A stretch of 64,000 bases of DNA. Origin: Ruegeria atlantica (GTDB lineage Bacteria > Pseudomonadota > Alphaproteobacteria > Rhodobacterales > Rhodobacteraceae). The DNA is taken from positions 1-64,000 of the forward strand of contig NZ_WQCG01000001.1 in the NCBI RefSeq assembly GCF_013032505.1. The letters run 5' to 3'. The notes under the pieces were generated by a model, which saw nothing but the letters and a program-made list of their open reading frames with translations, did no database searches and was not told the origin of the DNA. The position numbers were made by a program, and so were the translations under genes. Positions 62,309 through 64,000 of this stretch are shown piece by piece (within the stretch, counting starts at the first letter, position 1; every line of letters starts with the position of its first letter).

Positions 62309-62557
62309 TTAGCTTCCCGGAATAACGATCCGCCGCGTCTGGCCGCTTTGTCGCAGCATGACACCTTCGTCATCAATGGCAATCACCGTGCCCGAAGAGA
62401 CCCGACTGCCGGGCTTGACCTCTTTCACCCGGCCTGATGACAGGCGCATCAACGCACGCATGTCAGCTTTTGGACCGAAGACACCCAGAACAGAGACAGA
62501 GTTCTTCTTCAACGCACCCTTCTGCGTGGCAGCGTTTTTTACGTTGGCGTTTGACAT
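62309..62557 (-). CDS. Small basic protein, unknown
   Basis: An 82-residue protein. The N-terminal 25 residues are polar (MSNANVKNAATQKGALKKNS), and the rest forms a beta-strand-rich unit (VKEVKPGSRVSSGTVIAIDDEGVMLRQSGQTRRIVIPGS) resembling the C-terminal fold of pilus-assembly periplasmic proteins such as PilP. That likeness is weak and no pilus gene is near. ATG 62557 is chosen over the extension to 62575. It lies between purF and the SDR gene. Confidence 0.65.
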   Translation of the reverse strand: MSNANVKNAATQKGALKKNSVSVLGVFGPKADMRALMRLSSGRVKEVKPGSRVSSGTVIAIDDEGVMLRQSGQTRRIVIPGS

Positions 62558-62761
62558 GAATCCCGGCCCGGCCATGTCGGCCCGACCCCTTGTTTTATGA
62601 GTGGTTGGGCTGAGGGGCTATCAAACGAAGTACCGGAACAAAAGAGGCTGGGAACGTGCTTTGGCTCAGCAAAATTCGACGTCACCGAAGCCCTTGCGAT
62701 TGCGGTTTCTTCATCGAAAAGTTGTGCGCGGAAACTGACCGATCAATAGCATTATTGACTG

Positions 62762-62795
62762 AAAAAAGGCCCGCATCGCCTTTGCGATACGGGCC
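62762..62795 (-). terminator. Rho-independent terminator after purF
   Basis: On the minus strand the stem GGCCCGTATCGC pairs with GCGATGCGGGCC (11 of 12 pairs) around an AAAG loop, followed by TTTTTT (62767-62762). It ends purF 43 bases after its stop and separates it from the small-protein gene. Confidence 0.9.
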
Positions 62796-62837
62796 AAAAC
62801 TGAAATCTGATTCGCTGTTGAACGCTCTGACAGGGGC

Positions 62838-64000
62838 TTAGCCGGACGCCAGTTTGGCCGCATTCCAGGACCCGCCGGGCACCTGCATGTCCTGTCTTTT
62901 CTTGCTGACCCGGCTGCTGTTCTCGAGGCTGTCCAGATAGTCGCCGCTGACGCTTCCGGTGATATAATTGCCGTCAAAACACGAGCAATCGAAAGCCTCA
63001 ATGTCCGGGTTGCCTTCCTTGGCAGACCAAATCAGGTCATCGAGGTCTTGATAGAACAGGGCGTCTGCGCCGAGTTCCTGCCGGATCTCTTCAATCTCTT
63101 TGCCGTTGGCGATCAACTCATGCTTGGTGGGCATATCGATGCCGTAAACGTTGGGAAATTTCACTGGGGGCGAAGCGCTGGCGATGAAAACCTTCTTAGC
63201 GCCGGCTTCGCGGCACATCTGGACGATCTTTTTGATCGTATTTCCGCGCACGATGGAGTCGTCGATCAGCAATACGTTGTGATCCTTGAACTCCAATGGA
63301 ACCGCGTTCAGCTTTCGGCGTACAGATTTCTGCCGCTCTTCCTGGCCGGGCATGATGAAGGTGCGACCCACGTAGCGGTTCTTGACCAAACCTTCGCGGT
63401 AGGGGATTCCGGTAGCCTTCGCGACTTCTAGTGCCACAGGGCGAGCGCTGTCAGGCACAGGGATGATGCGGTCGATCTCAAGACCTGCAGCCTCGATCTG
63501 ACGCGCCAGCGTCTGTCCCATGCGCATCTGGGTCTTATAAACCGAGACGCCGTCCAGCAGCGAATCCGGACGGGCCAGGTAGACATATTCGAAGATACAG
63601 GGCGTCAGTTGCCCATCGACGGCCTGGAATGTGTGCATGTTGCCGTCCAGGTCAATCAGAATTGCTTCACCCGGTTTCACATCGCGCAGCTTTTCAAAGC
63701 CATTGATGCCGAATGCGACATCCTCGGATGCAAAGGCATAGTCATCGCCGTCGCCATCCACGTCGCGCTTGGCGACTGACAGGGGGCGAATGCCGAAAGG
63801 ATCGCGGAATGCCAGCATGCCAACACCGGCCACCAAGCATATCACTGAATAGGCACCCTGAACGCGTTCCATTGTCATCTTCACGCCGGCAAAGATGTTG
63901 CGAATGGGTTCGGCATTGCCGTTGACCTTGATCGCGTCAGCCACTTTGTCTGCCAGCACGTTCAGAAGAATTTCTGAATCAGAGGTGGTGCGCAAATGGC
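62838..64000 (-). CDS. purF: Amidophosphoribosyltransferase, C-terminal part
   Basis: First committed step of purine synthesis: PRPP plus glutamine to phosphoribosylamine. The window holds the last 387 codons. Visible are HLRTTSDSEILLN (the end of the glutaminase domain), the PRPP-binding motif VLLIDDSIVRGNT, and YREGLVKNRYVGRTF. The N-terminal catalytic Cys and the first part of the glutaminase domain lie outside the window, to the right. A strong terminator follows. Confidence 0.95.
   Translation of the reverse strand, partial: HLRTTSDSEILLNVLADKVADAIKVNGNAEPIRNIFAGVKMTMERVQGAYSVICLVAGVGMLAFRDPFGIRPLSVAKRDVDGDGDDYAFASEDVAFGINGFEKLRDVKPGEAILIDLDGNMHTFQAVDGQLTPCIFEYVYLARPDSLLDGVSVYKTQMRMGQTLARQIEAAGLEIDRIIPVPDSARPVALEVAKATGIPYREGLVKNRYVGRTFIMPGQEERQKSVRRKLNAVPLEFKDHNVLLIDDSIVRGNTIKKIVQMCREAGAKKVFIASASPPVKFPNVYGIDMPTKHELIANGKEIEEIRQELGADALFYQDLDDLIWSAKEGNPDIEAFDCSCFDGNYITGSVSGDYLDSLENSSRVSKKRQDMQVPGGSWNAAKLASG

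Overview
The window reads as a chromosomal segment of a marine alphaproteobacterium of the Rhodobacteraceae (Roseobacter group, Ruegeria-like). The evidence is moderately high GC, dense short operons with many ATGA/TGATG start-stop overlaps, and characteristic neighbours: tatABC, surE-pcm-nlpD, prfA-prmC, lptG-lptD-surA-pdxA-rsmA, pepA-holC, a Fur-family regulator near enolase, and carnitine catabolism genes. Genus is inferred from gene content only. I see no rRNA, tRNA, insertion sequence, integrase, phage genes or CRISPR array.

Layout. 1-3.1 kb: the Gly/Asn-repeat tail of a protein that begins outside the window, a terminator, tyrS and an MFS carrier. 3.3-10.5 kb: anmK, a GC-poorer methyltransferase, a fatty-acid desaturase with a DUF985 cupin, selO (protein AMPylase), a CDF cation exporter and an EamA carrier. 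10.7-17.2 kb: an EEP phosphatase, a Fur-family regulator, another EamA carrier, enolase with a LacI-type operator, two GNAT proteins, a small lipoprotein and a nucleoside hydrolase-GrpB operon. 17.3-21.8 kb: mazG, divergent from an M20 amidohydrolase followed by two different ureohydrolases (a SpeB type and a guanidinobutyrase type), a likely guanidino-compound catabolic unit. 22-25.7 kb: prfA-prmC, a DUF4167 protein and rsmA. 25.8-31.3 kb: the LPS export/outer-membrane biogenesis operon lptG-lptD-surA-pdxA; lptF, usually beside lptG, is not seen. 31.5-35.4 kb: pepA-holC and a class III cyclase with TPRs. 35.6-41.4 kb: an aldo/keto reductase, then a carnitine-to-betaine module (CdhR-type regulator, dehydrocarnitine-cleaving BKACE enzyme, Cys-rich lipoprotein, carnitine dehydrogenase-thioesterase fusion, SDR). 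41.4-44.6 kb: a XRE regulator divergent from DUF2061-desaturase-EamA. 44.6-49.5 kb: a DEAD-box helicase with a clear promoter, a glycosyltransferase coupled to an unknown protein, and prfC. 49.6-55 kb: a SnoaL-like protein, an unknown secreted protein, an SDR, an AlkD-like protein, an ArsM-type methyltransferase and a lone ABC ATPase. 55-61.6 kb: surE-pcm-nlpD, an ABM protein/WYL regulator pair behind a near-perfect operator palindrome, tatABC and a DUF815 ATPase. 61.6-64 kb: an SDR, a small protein and the 3' part of purF.

Most of the window is core metabolism and envelope biogenesis. I found no convincing new multi-gene system such as a defence island. The best leads are regulatory palindromes (eno, ABM-WYL, ureohydrolase, XRE), the missing lptF, the guanidino cluster, the lipoprotein inside the carnitine operon and the glycosyltransferase/unknown pair. 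All functional calls come from reading motifs by eye; no database search was run.
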